In this document: positions 19,328-26,415 of the stretch, piece by piece | Position numbering within the stretch: position 1 is the stretch's first letter | Layout of the letters: every line of letters starts with the position of its first letter | NCBI RefSeq assembly: GCF_027497235.1 | Contig: NZ_CP114902.1 | Span: forward strand, 1,563,501 to 1,627,500 | Length of the DNA: 64,000 nucleotides | Source of the DNA: Micromonospora sp. WMMD1128 | GTDB lineage: Bacteria > Actinomycetota > Actinomycetes > Mycobacteriales > Micromonosporaceae | Direction of reading: 5' to 3' | Notes under the pieces: generated by a model | What the model saw: only the letters and a program-made list of their open reading frames with translations | Databases searched by the model: none | What the model was told of the DNA's origin: nothing | Made by a program: the position numbers and the translations under genes

Positions 19328-20881
19328 TCACGCGCGTGGTCCGAGACTCACCGACACCGACCTCCGCCGAATTGCGGTGGCACCCAGAGTCGCAGACGGG
19401 TGGGGCCCGAACTCCCCGACCGAACCAGCCGGCACGGCCGGAGCGCCGGGCACGCCCGGTGCGACCTGCGGCACCGGCACGACATGCCGCCGAGGCCGCG
19501 CGCGACGCCCGGACGGTACGGCGAGCGCGGCGAGCGCGGCGGCCAGCGAGATGCCGGTGAGCAGCAGGAAGCCGGCGGTGTAACCGGCCTCCCGGGGCAG
19601 CCCGCTCGGCTGCGGGTTGGCGGTGATCACGGTGCTGGCCAGGGCCGCGCCGATCGCGCCGCCGATGGTGCGGATGTTGGCGTTCATGCCGGTCGCCGCG
19701 CCGGTTTGTGCGGCCGGCACGTTGCCCACGATCAGGTTGGCCATCGAGGCGAAGGCCAGCCCCACGCCGAGCCCGACCAGGCCACCGGCCACGGCGACCT
19801 GCCAGCGGGTGTCGTGCGCGACGGTGAGCATCGCGGCGGCGGTCACGTTGAACACCGCGCCGGTGCTCAGTTGCGCCTTGGGGCTGAACCGGGGCTCCAG
19901 CCGTCCGGCCAGCACTCCGGCGGTGAACATGCCGACGAGCATCGGCAGCATGAGCAGCCCGGCCTGGGTGATGCTGGCGCCGAAGCCGTAGCCGGCGCTT
20001 GTCGGGATCTGGGTGAACTGCGGCAGGAAGGCGAAGACGGCGAACATGGAGGCGCCGTAGAGCAGGGCGACCAGGTTGGTGGTCCAGACCGCGGGCAGGC
20101 GCATCATCCGCAGGTCGATCAGCGGGTTCGCGGTGCGGGCCTCGACCGCCAGCCAGCCGGCCACGAGCACCGCGGCAAGCGCCAGCAGCCCGGTCACCGG
20201 CCCGGAGGTCCAGCCCCAGGCGGCGCCCTTGCTGACCGGCAGCAGCAGCGCCACCAGCCAGCCGGAGAGCAGGACGGCGCTGGCCCAGTTGATCCGGCCC
20301 GGTGTGCGTACCGGTGAGCGTGGCACGAACCGGTGCGCGGCGACCGCGGTGAGGCCGACCACGACCAGCGGGATCCAGAACAGCCAGCGGTAGCCCAGGG
20401 TGGCGACGATCGGCCCGGCGAGCACCACGCCCAGTCCGCCGCCGGCGGCCACGACCGCCGAGATCAACGCGACCGCCGAGCTGACCCGCGCGGCGGGGAA
20501 CTCGTCGCGGATGATGCCGAACGACAGCGGGAAGACGGCGCCGCCCACGCCTTGGACCACCCGGGCGGCGATGAGTACGCCGATGTTCGGCGCGACGGCG
20601 GCCAGCAGGCAGCCCAGCGCGAGCGCGGCGAGCGAGACGACGAGCATCCGCTCCTTGCCCACCATGTCGCCGACCCGGCCGAGGATCGGCGTGAAGATCG
20701 ACGCGGAGAGCAGGTAGGCGGTCAGCACCCAGGTCACCGTGTTCGGCGAGGTGTGCAGGTCGTGCTGGATGGTGGGCAGCACCGGCGTGATCAGCGACTG
20801 GAGCATCGCGAAGAAGCCGGCGCCGGCCGCGAGGACGAGGAACGTCATCCGGCGCGAGCCGCGCCGGAAGGTGTCGATCAT
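19328..20881 (-). CDS. MFS drug-efflux-type transporter
   Basis: A 517-aa membrane protein with 12-14 hydrophobic segments. Motif A of drug/proton antiporters is LGRVGDMVGKERMLV, and WVLTAYLLSASIFTPILG and FLPQFTQ are typical of the DHA2 (EmrB-like) group. It probably exports a toxic small molecule by proton antiport. ATG 20881 was chosen over upstream alternatives because the region before it contains the promoter and operators. The divergent TetR gene and palindromes in the promoter spacer indicate repression by that regulator. Confidence 0.87.
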   Translation of the reverse strand: MIDTFRRGSRRMTFLVLAAGAGFFAMLQSLITPVLPTIQHDLHTSPNTVTWVLTAYLLSASIFTPILGRVGDMVGKERMLVVSLAALALGCLLAAVAPNIGVLIAARVVQGVGGAVFPLSFGIIRDEFPAARVSSAVALISAVVAAGGGLGVVLAGPIVATLGYRWLFWIPLVVVGLTAVAAHRFVPRSPVRTPGRINWASAVLLSGWLVALLLPVSKGAAWGWTSGPVTGLLALAAVLVAGWLAVEARTANPLIDLRMMRLPAVWTTNLVALLYGASMFAVFAFLPQFTQIPTSAGYGFGASITQAGLLMLPMLVGMFTAGVLAGRLEPRFSPKAQLSTGAVFNVTAAAMLTVAHDTRWQVAVAGGLVGLGVGLAFASMANLIVGNVPAAQTGAATGMNANIRTIGGAIGAALASTVITANPQPSGLPREAGYTAGFLLLTGISLAAALAALAVPSGRRARPRRHVVPVPQVAPGVPGAPAVPAGSVGEFGPHPSATLGATAIRRRSVSVSLGPRA

Positions 20882-20966
20882 GTAGAACAACTTCCGTTCG
20901 GTACGAGGGTGGCCGCTCGCGCGGTGGGGCGGCGGTGGCGGCGCGGAGGGCCGGGTCCTCCGGAGT

Positions 20967-20994
20967 ACGCTATCCGGAGGGGTGCCTCCACCAA
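20967..20994 (-). promoter_or_regulatory. Promoter of the MFS gene with operator in the spacer
   Basis: On the minus strand, TTGGTG (20989-20994) and TAGCGT (20967-20972) are 16 bp apart, a good sigma70-type promoter. The spacer contains one of the two GGAGGGRTGCCTCC palindromes, so a bound repressor would block RNA polymerase directly. Confidence 0.55.
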
Positions 20995-21016
20995 CGTAGT
21001 GGAGGGATGCCTCCGG
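20974..21016. promoter_or_regulatory. Paired palindromic operators between MFS and TetR genes
   Basis: Two 14-bp palindromes, GGAGGGGTGCCTCC at 20976 and GGAGGGATGCCTCC at 21001, are 25 bp apart. Together with CCTCCAC...GTGGAGG they form one 43-bp inverted repeat. Spacing and position suit two TetR dimers controlling both divergent genes. Confidence 0.65.
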
Positions 21017-21044
21017 TTGCAAGACGGAAGGAGTGAGCCGCGTC

Positions 21045-21638
21045 ATGCCCAGCGCCGATCAGGCGGCCGAGGTCTTCGCGCGCCGCCCGAAGCGCGCCGA
21101 CGCCCGGCGCAACTACGACGCGCTGATCGCCGCCGCCCGCGACGTGTTCGGTGAGTACGGCGCGGGCGCGTCGCTGGAGCAGATCGCCCGCCGGGCCGGC
21201 GTCGGCATCGGCACGCTCTACCGCAACTTCCCGCAGCGGCGGGACCTGTTCGAGGCCGTCTACGTCGAGGAGGTGCGCGCGCTCAGCGCCTCCGCCGCCG
21301 ACCTGGCCGACCTCGACCCGTGGAGCGCCCTGGTCCGCTGGCTGCGCCGGTTCGTCGACCACGTCGGCGCCAAGCGCGCGCTTGCCGACGAGCTGGTGCA
21401 CGACTCCGAGGTGTTCCGCAGCTGCCGCACCGAGATCTACGCCGCGGGCGAGCCGCTGCTGCGCCGCGCCCAAACCGCAGGCGCGGCCCGGACCGACGCC
21501 GACTTCGACGACGTGGTACGCCTGATCAGCGGCATCGCCGCGTACCAGTTTCCCGATCCGGCGCAGCGTGACCGCGTCCTGGCGATCGCGCTCGACGGCC
21601 TGCGCCCGCCGCCGCCGTCAGGCGGCGCCCCCGCCTGA
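21045..21638 (+). CDS. TetR-family transcriptional regulator
   Basis: A 197-aa repressor. The N-terminal helix-turn-helix is complete: IAAARDVFGEYGAGASLEQIARRAGVGIGTLYRNFPQRRDLFEAVY. The rest is an all-helical ligand domain with no recognisable specificity. It most likely controls the divergent efflux gene and itself through the palindromes at 20974-21016. ATG 21045 has GGAG 11 bases upstream; GTG 21033 is an alternative start. Confidence 0.88.
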   Translation: MPSADQAAEVFARRPKRADARRNYDALIAAARDVFGEYGAGASLEQIARRAGVGIGTLYRNFPQRRDLFEAVYVEEVRALSASAADLADLDPWSALVRWLRRFVDHVGAKRALADELVHDSEVFRSCRTEIYAAGEPLLRRAQTAGAARTDADFDDVVRLISGIAAYQFPDPAQRDRVLAIALDGLRPPPPSGGAPA

Positions 21639-21639
21639 C
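21617..21639 (+). terminator. Hairpin overlapping the TetR stop codon
   Basis: A perfect 9-bp stem GTCAGGCGG / CCGCCTGAC with a 5-base loop; the TGA stop is within the right arm. It has no T-run, as is normal in this GC range. Confidence 0.5.
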
Positions 21640-21689
21640 GCGCCGCGCGGACCGGTTGCGGCGCGGCCGGCGGTCGCTACGGTGGCACC

Positions 21690-21902
21690 ATGGCGCTGCC
21701 GTTCGTGGTCACGTTGCGCGGCTACGACATGCGCCAGGTCGAGCGCCTCCTCGCCCGGGCCGACGAGGCGCTGGCCGCCGACAGCCAAGCGACGCGGGCG
21801 TCCGCCCGCGACACCCTCCGGACGGCCACCCTGAGACGGGCGTTACGGGGCTACGCCCGCCGCGACGTGGACTCCGCGATCGCCGAGCGCCGTCAAAGAT
21901 GA
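21690..21902 (+). CDS. Small DivIVA-domain-like protein
   Basis: A 70-aa protein with two copies of the short DivIVA-type motif: FVVTLRGYDMRQVERLLARADEAL and then LRRALRGYARRDVDSAIAERR. In DivIVA/Wag31 proteins the F/L-R-G-Y-D-x-x-x-V pattern marks the N-terminal membrane-curvature domain. A role at the membrane or pole is possible but not shown. TACGGT at 21678 stands six bases before the ATG and there is no ribosome site, suggesting a leaderless transcript. A hairpin follows directly. Confidence 0.65.
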   Translation: MALPFVVTLRGYDMRQVERLLARADEALAADSQATRASARDTLRTATLRRALRGYARRDVDSAIAERRQR

Positions 21903-21904
21903 AC

Positions 21905-21946
21905 CTTGGTACGCGGACGCCCCGCAAGGGGCGGTCCCGTACCAAG
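21905..21946. terminator. Long hairpin after the DivIVA-like gene (GATCTTGG repeat family)
   Basis: Arms CTTGGTACGCGGACGCCCC and GGGGCGGTCCCGTACCAAG pair with three mismatches around a GCAA loop. It begins three bases after the stop codon. The reversed sequence resembles the hairpin at 33002-33049, so it may be a dispersed element used as a terminator. Confidence 0.65.
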
Positions 21947-21973
21947 ATCTGTGCCGAAGGGACTGGTGAGGGA

Positions 21974-22387
21974 ATGAGTGGTGGCGAGTTGGACGGGTTC
22001 CACATCGGATTTCTGCCGCCCGGCATCGGGGAGGTGGGGTCGGATTTCGCGAGCGAGTGGGAGGACGTCAGCTTCGCGACGCGGGTCTGGGAGCGCCAGG
22101 TCGAGGACGGCTACCGGGTCGACCTGCGGGTGCACGTGCTCCGGGGTGAGCGTCTCACCGATCTCGGCGCGGTCCGTGCGTTCCTCGCCGATTACCACGA
22201 GCGCGACGGCGGCGCGTGGGAGCTTGCCGACTTCGCGCACCCGGACGGGCCCGGCCTGATCGGTGCCGCCGAGGCGTTCTGGCTGGTCGAGCCCGGGGTC
22301 GCCGTTGATGTGCTTGTCGATCCGGAAGTGGTGGACGCCGGTGCGCTCCGGTCGATCGCTGACGGGATGGTTCGAGGCGTCCGGTGA
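21974..22387 (+). CDS. Hypothetical protein
   Basis: A 137-aa soluble, acidic protein I do not recognise as a named family. It contains HIGFLPPGIGEVGSDFASEWEDVSF, a central WERQVEDGYRVDLRVHVLRG and a late FWLVEPGVAVDVLVDPEVVDAGALRSIADGMV. The last part looks like an alpha-beta unit ending in a helix. GAGGGA lies before the ATG. Codon use is typical of a real gene here. Nearby genes are a DivIVA-like protein and an antitoxin-like gene, which say little about its job. Confidence 0.6.
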   Translation: MSGGELDGFHIGFLPPGIGEVGSDFASEWEDVSFATRVWERQVEDGYRVDLRVHVLRGERLTDLGAVRAFLADYHERDGGAWELADFAHPDGPGLIGAAEAFWLVEPGVAVDVLVDPEVVDAGALRSIADGMVRGVR

Positions 22388-22431
22388 AACGCATCCGGCG
22401 TTGTCGGCCTCGTCGGGACGTGGGCGGGCAC

Positions 22432-22437
22432 TAGCGT
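22432..22437 (+). promoter_or_regulatory. Probable -10 element (TAGCGT) of a leaderless antitoxin-like gene
   Basis: TAGCGT is separated from the ATG at 22445 by seven bases (GTCAGGC), with no ribosome site, which fits a transcript starting at the start codon. Confidence 0.4.
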
Positions 22438-22444
22438 GTCAGGC

Positions 22445-22876
22445 ATGTCCGCTGCTCATGCCTATGAATTCGAGGTCCCCGAGCACTCGCCCGCCCCGGC
22501 CGAGGCGGTTGACCGGGCGGTTGACGGCAACGTCGTCTACCTCACCCGCAGCGGTCGTCGCGTCGCCGCAGTCGTGCCGGCCGGACGCACCCAGGCTGAC
22601 ATCGAGGTGATCATCGGCGGGCTGCTCGCGGTGGTGGAGCCGATCGTCGAGAGTGATCCGGCGAATGGCGAGCGACTGCTCCAGACCTGGATCGCCAGCG
22701 TGGAGGCGGGTAGGGACGACGAGATGGCTCGGGACATGGTCGAGGCGTTGCAGGACATGCTCGACGACCTCAGGGAGTTGCCAGACGCGACTGACCGCCT
22801 GGCCGCCTATCGTGCCGGCCAGGCGAGCGCCATCTCGTGGGAGCAGGCCAAGCGGGAGCTAGATCTTCGGACCTGA
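22445..22876 (+). CDS. Phd/YefM-like antitoxin-type protein (no toxin next to it)
   Basis: A 143-aa protein. Residues about 25-50 (AVDGNVVYLTRSGRRVAAVVPAGR) match the beta-hairpin of prevent-host-death antitoxins, which bind DNA and their toxin. The C-terminus (SAISWEQAKRELDL) is like the toxin-binding tail of Phd/RelB antitoxins. A helical stretch between them is longer than usual. No toxin-like gene follows; the next genes run the other way. It may be an orphan antitoxin or a stand-alone regulator. Confidence 0.6.
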   Translation: MSAAHAYEFEVPEHSPAPAEAVDRAVDGNVVYLTRSGRRVAAVVPAGRTQADIEVIIGGLLAVVEPIVESDPANGERLLQTWIASVEAGRDDEMARDMVEALQDMLDDLRELPDATDRLAAYRAGQASAISWEQAKRELDLRT

Positions 22877-22975
22877 GCCAACAAGCAGCTCAACGTGGTC
22901 CAGCTCTGGCCGAGTTCGCCGCCATTGCTGAGGTGCTGGGATCAGGTCACAAGGATCTCCCGGCGAAGCCTGTCC

Positions 22976-23233
22976 TCAGGGGAGCCGCGGTGCCCAACCG
23001 GCGAAGCGGGCGAACAGCGCTCGCGGGCTCGGCGCCTCGTCGGGGTTGAGGCGGTGCAGCTCTTGAGCCGCCTCGTAAAGCTGCCCGTACAGGTAGACAG
23101 ACAGGGTGAGGCGGTCACCCGCGTACTCGGTCAGCAGGGCGAGTCGAGCCTCCGCGCACGGCCACGGGTGCGCGCAGCGCCGACAGATCCAGAGCGGGCG
23201 GATGGGCAGATGCGGGCGGGTGCCGATACTCAT
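22976..23233 (-). CDS. Small protein with CxxC-x5-C motif (third gene of operon)
   Basis: An 85-aa protein with LWICRRCAHPWPCAEARLALL, a possible metal-binding knuckle, followed by a helical C-terminal part with LYGQLYEAAQELHRLNP. Its function is unknown. Its ATG overlaps the stop of the preceding gene (ATGA), so it is translationally coupled. The W-[IV]-C...C...P-C-x-E pattern recurs in the first protein of this operon, suggesting they are related or bind the same ligand. The pattern is widespread in actinobacteria near small regulators, to my recollection. Confidence 0.65.
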   Translation of the reverse strand: MSIGTRPHLPIRPLWICRRCAHPWPCAEARLALLTEYAGDRLTLSVYLYGQLYEAAQELHRLNPDEAPSPRALFARFAGWAPRLP

Positions 23234-23523
23234 GCCGGCACCCGCGGCCGTGCGGCGATGGAGGCGCTTCGGTTGACGGTAGGGCGTTCGCCGGCCCGGG
23301 CGTTGAGCCAACGCAGCCCGGCCGGCTGCACGAACAACTCTCGCTTGGCGACCGCATCACCCCTGCCGTCCAACTCGTACGCCTCGATCCATGCCCAACC
23401 GTCGAACGTCTGACGGTCGGTGATCTCGCGAATGACGCGCACGATGATCGGGCGGCAGAACTGCACGCTCGCCGCGCGGTCGAGCCGCAGAAGATCTCCC
23501 GCCTTGATCGGACGAGTGCTCAC
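23230..23523 (-). CDS. Small hypothetical protein (second gene of operon)
   Basis: A 97-aa protein: IKAGDLLRLDRAASVQFCRPIIVRVIREITDRQTFDGWAWIEAYELD...AKRELFVQPAGLRWL. The alternating hydrophobic pattern suggests a small beta-rich fold, perhaps SH3- or OB-like. No catalytic motif is visible. Its GTG overlaps the upstream stop by four bases and its own stop overlaps the next start, so all three genes are translated as a chain. Confidence 0.6.
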   Translation of the reverse strand: MSTRPIKAGDLLRLDRAASVQFCRPIIVRVIREITDRQTFDGWAWIEAYELDGRGDAVAKRELFVQPAGLRWLNARAGERPTVNRSASIAARPRVPA

Positions 23524-23723
23524 CGCTCGTCGGGCCCGGTGACGGTGGCCCTGACCAGGCGAGCGAAGACCACCTCCAGACAGGGATAGTCCTCGCCGCA
23601 GCCGCACACCCAGCGGACGACCCGGCGTGGCGGGTGCGCGAAGAGGATGTCCTCAGCGTCCTCGATGTCCTGCGCCGAGACGAAGGGTTCACCGGGGGAT
23701 ATGTCGTCGGTGCGCTCGCCCAT
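23520..23723 (-). CDS. Small acidic protein with Cys motif (first gene of operon)
   Basis: A 67-aa protein. After an acidic N-terminus (MGERTDDISPGEPFVSAQDIEDAEDIL) comes VVRWVCGCGEDYPCLEVVFARLV, with three cysteines in C-x-C-x4-PC spacing. A GGGAGG ribosome site precedes the ATG. The gene starts the operon, is divergent from a GntR regulator and is probably controlled by it. The function is unknown. Confidence 0.6.
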   Translation of the reverse strand: MGERTDDISPGEPFVSAQDIEDAEDILFAHPPRRVVRWVCGCGEDYPCLEVVFARLVRATVTGPDER

Positions 23724-23961
23724 CGGGCCTCCCGTCGGTGCGACGTGCGGGTGACAAGTACGCACGCTCGACCGTCCGGGGGATCGGTCGGCCGAGCGCT
23801 CCGCGCGGTGGGAACGGACCAACTCCGGGTTTGCAGACCTGGGAGTCAGCCGTGCATGAGCGTATATAACAGGTACCCGGCCTTGCAAGCATCGGGCCGA
23901 ACATTCCTTGCTATATAAAGTTTCACATGATCGAATGGCGGGGCAGACCTGGGAGTTGTCC
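23724..23961. promoter_or_regulatory. Divergent promoter region with a 14-bp direct repeat
   Basis: This AT-richer gap separates the Cys-motif operon from the GntR gene. GCAGACCTGGGAGT occurs at 23833 and again at 23943, and TATATAA occurs at about 23864 and 23911. On the minus strand TTGCAA and TATACG are about 16 bp apart and could drive the operon. The repeats may bind the GntR regulator. Confidence 0.45.
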
Positions 23962-24192
23962 ATGCCCGCCAAAGCGAAGTGGGCGCAGATTGCCGACGGC
24001 ATCCGCGCCGAGATCCAGTCCGGTGCGCTCGCGCCGGGCGACAAGCTGCCGTCGACGTCCGAACTGTGCCGTCAGCACGGCGTATCGGCCATCGTGGTGC
24101 GCCAAGCGATCAACGCCTTGAAGATCGAAGGGTTCCTCGAAGGAGTTGGCGGCGTCGGCGTGTTCGTCGCTGAACGCGCCGGCTCGCAGTGA
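23962..24192 (+). CDS. Short GntR-family regulator (DNA-binding domain only)
   Basis: A 76-aa protein that is essentially one GntR winged helix: WAQIADGIRAEIQSGALAPGDKLPSTSELCRQHGVSAIVVRQAINALKIEGFLEGVGGVGVFV. The effector domain that full GntR proteins carry is absent, as in the short YtrA-like or plasmid-type members. GGGAG lies seven bases before the ATG. It is divergent from the three-gene Cys-motif operon, its likely target, and is followed by a palindromic 79-bp element. Confidence 0.82.
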   Translation: MPAKAKWAQIADGIRAEIQSGALAPGDKLPSTSELCRQHGVSAIVVRQAINALKIEGFLEGVGGVGVFVAERAGSQ

Positions 24193-24221
24193 CCTGGAAG
24201 GAAGCGAACTCTGGAAGCGTG

Positions 24222-24300
24222 TTGATCCACTCCGCTTCGCCGAAGTGGCGGTATTCGAGCGCGCCCGACCCGGCCATTTCGGCGAAGCGGAGTCGATCAA
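24222..24300. repeat. 79-bp palindromic element, copy 1 (TTGATCCACTCC family)
   Basis: Arms of about 27 bp start TTGATCCACTCCGCTTCG and end with its reverse complement (two mismatches); the centre is unpaired. A second element of exactly the same length and related arms lies at 35678-35756. Such non-coding palindromes with conserved ends look like MITE- or REP-type elements. Confidence 0.75.
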
Positions 24301-24391
24301 GCTAGCTGTCTCGGTTTTCGGGACTTTTTCCCACCCTTCGGGAGCTGTCTCAGCCCCAGAGGTCTTCTGAGGCGGCCCTAGCGGGGAACTT

Positions 24392-25258
24392 CTAGATCGG
24401 CGCAGAGTCGCGGAGCCCGGCTGCCGTGCGGACGATGCCGGCGACCGCCCGCGACCGACTGCCGGCCGGCCACGCGAGCACCGTGGTGATGGCCGGCGCG
24501 TCGACGACGGGCACGGCAACGTGCTGCGGCCACTGCCAGGCGCGGCTGGAGGCCGGGATGACAAGCAACGTCCGGCCGAGCGCCACGAGTTGGGCGAGCT
24601 GCGACTGGGTGCGTACCTCCGGGCCTGGTCCTTCCGGGTAGGTCCCGTCGAGCCGGGGCCATCGCGCGATCGGCAGGCCCGGCACGTGCTGGACCTCCGC
24701 CAGGGTGAGCTGGTCGCGGGCGGCGAGCGGATGCCCGGCCGGAAGCATCGCGACCTGGCCCTCGGTGAGGAGGTCCTCGGTGTCGAACCCGGCGAGGTCG
24801 TCGACGGGCCGGTGCATGATCGCGACGTCGGCGCGGCCCGTGCGGAGCAGCCCGGCCTGCTCTCCGACCTCGCACAGCATCACCTCGACCGGTGGGGCGC
24901 CGGGTTCGTCCGCGACGGCGTCGAGAAGGCGTCGCAGCAGCTCGTGGGACGCGCCGGCCTTCGTCGCCAGCACCAGCGAGCGCGAGGAGTCGCCGGCCCG
25001 TCGGGTACGACTCACGGCGGCCGTCACCGCGTCGAGGGCGGTCCCGGCCTCGCGCAGCAGCACCCGGCCGGCGTCGGTGAGCGCCACGCCACGCCGGTCC
25101 CGGTCGAAGAGCCGCACGCCGAGCCGCCGTTCCAGCTGACCGATCGCGCGGGAGAGCGGCGGCTGGGCGATCCCGAGCCGGGCGGCGGCGCGACCGAAGT
25201 GCAGCTCCTCGGCGACGGCGACGAAATAGCGCAGCTCGCGCGTCTCCAGGTCGTCCAC
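24392..25258 (-). CDS. LysR-family transcriptional regulator
   Basis: A 288-aa regulator. The N-terminal helix-turn-helix is [45 protein letters not shown]; the rest is a periplasmic-binding-protein-like effector domain ([25 protein letters not shown], and so on). It is divergent from a short-chain dehydrogenase gene, the usual arrangement for a LysR activator and its target. The ligand is unknown. Confidence 0.9.
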   Translation of the reverse strand: MDDLETRELRYFVAVAEELHFGRAAARLGIAQPPLSRAIGQLERRLGVRLFDRDRRGVALTDAGRVLLREAGTALDAVTAAVSRTRRAGDSSRSLVLATKAGASHELLRRLLDAVADEPGAPPVEVMLCEVGEQAGLLRTGRADVAIMHRPVDDLAGFDTEDLLTEGQVAMLPAGHPLAARDQLTLAEVQHVPGLPIARWPRLDGTYPEGPGPEVRTQSQLAQLVALGRTLLVIPASSRAWQWPQHVAVPVVDAPAITTVLAWPAGSRSRAVAGIVRTAAGLRDSAPI

Positions 25259-25274
25259 CCGGGAAGCCTAGCGC

Positions 25275-25293
25275 TGATACCCGCGGGGTATCA
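25275..25293. promoter_or_regulatory. Probable LysR operator
   Basis: TGATACCCGCGGGGTATCA is a 19-bp interrupted palindrome (ATACC...GGTAT) of the T-N11-A class bound by LysR proteins. It sits 17 bp from the LysR start and 47 bp before the dehydrogenase gene. Confidence 0.6.
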
Positions 25294-25339
25294 CAGCCCA
25301 CCGGATCGGTCTTGGCCACCGCGCCCGCCGCTCGCCAGC

Positions 25340-26065
25340 ATGGGTCAGGTGAAAGAGAACAGGACCGCGCTTGTCACCGGCGCGAACAAGGGCATCGGCT
25401 TCGCCGTCGCACAGGGCCTCGGCGCGATCGGCTTCACGGTCGCGGTGGGCGCCCGTGACGACGCCAGGCGGGAGGAGGCGGTCGCGCGGCTGCGTACCAC
25501 CGGGGTCGACGCGTTCGGGATCGCGCTCGACGTCACCTCCGACGACAGCGTCACCGCGGCGGCGACCACCGTCGAGCGGACGGGCGGACGGCTCGACGTG
25601 CTGGTCAACAACGCGGGCATCTCCGGCCCGGCCGACGGCGGTGCGCAGGATCCGACGACGCTCGACCTCGACGTCCTGCGCACCGTCCTCGACACGAACG
25701 TGTTCGGCGTGATCCGGGTGACGAACGCGATGCTGCCACTGCTGCGGCGTGCACCGTCGCCACGCGTGGTCAACATGTCGAGCAACATGGGCTCGCTGAC
25801 GCTCGCCACCGGCCCGGTGCTGGCCGCCTACGCCCCGTCGAAAACAATGCTGAACAGCATCACCGCCCAGTACGCCCGCCGGCTCGCCGACACGAACGTC
25901 ATCGTCAACGCGGCCTGCCCCGGCTGGGTGGCCACCGACTTCACCAACTTCGCCGCACCTCGCACCCCGGAACAGGGCGCCGCGATCGCCGTCCGGCTGG
26001 CCACCCTGCCCGACGACGGCCCGCGCGGCGGCTTCTTCGACGACAACGGCGCGATCCCCTGGTGA
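25340..26065 (+). CDS. Short-chain dehydrogenase/reductase
   Basis: A 241-aa NAD(P)-dependent oxidoreductase of the classical SDR type. TGANKGIG binds the cofactor, NNAG stabilises the fold, and the catalytic Ser and Y-x-x-x-K are in VVNMSSNMGSL and AAYAPSKTML. It closely follows the carbonyl reductase-like branch (no extra domains). The substrate is unknown. Expression is probably set by the divergent LysR gene through the palindrome between them. Confidence 0.9.
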   Translation: MGQVKENRTALVTGANKGIGFAVAQGLGAIGFTVAVGARDDARREEAVARLRTTGVDAFGIALDVTSDDSVTAAATTVERTGGRLDVLVNNAGISGPADGGAQDPTTLDLDVLRTVLDTNVFGVIRVTNAMLPLLRRAPSPRVVNMSSNMGSLTLATGPVLAAYAPSKTMLNSITAQYARRLADTNVIVNAACPGWVATDFTNFAAPRTPEQGAAIAVRLATLPDDGPRGGFFDDNGAIPW

Positions 26066-26160
26066 CCGTCTGACGCCAAGCCCTGCCAGCGCTGCGTCCG
26101 CCCGGGAAGGACCCGGCGCGGCGCGCGTCGCCAGGCCCCGTCGTCCGGCAGGATCTGGGT

Positions 26161-26415
26161 ATGACCGGCCCGGCGCGGAAGAAGTCGTTCTCGCTGCCTA
26201 CGGACGTCGCGCAGCGTCTGGAGCGCGAGTCGAACGCGAGCGCCTACGTCGTTGACGCCGTGCGGGCGCGAATGCGTGCCGAGGACCTCGACGCCGAGCT
26301 TGCCCGACCTGGGACGGCCGTTTCCGATCAGGGTCGGGCTCGTACGCGGGCGCAGCGTGCCGAGGTGGAGATGCGAGAAGTTGGGAGCGGGGGCCATTCG
26401 GAGCGGCTCAGCTGA
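26161..26415 (+). CDS. Ribbon-helix-helix antitoxin-like protein
   Basis: An 84-aa protein. KKSFSLPTDVAQRLERESNASAYVVDAVRARM is a ribbon-helix-helix DNA-binding unit (beta strand KKSFSL, then two helices) as in CopG/VapB-type antitoxins; the charged tail would bind a toxin. AGGA lies eight bases before the ATG. No partner toxin follows on the same strand; its end overlaps the convergent Fic gene by 8 bp. It may be an orphan. Confidence 0.6.
   Translation: MTGPARKKSFSLPTDVAQRLERESNASAYVVDAVRARMRAEDLDAELARPGTAVSDQGRARTRAQRAEVEMREVGSGGHSERLS

Noticed and set aside
22976..24192. Calling the Cys-motif operon a prophage or integrative element
   Set aside because: Apart from the short GntR gene there is no integrase, replication or transfer gene and no att repeat; the evidence is too thin.
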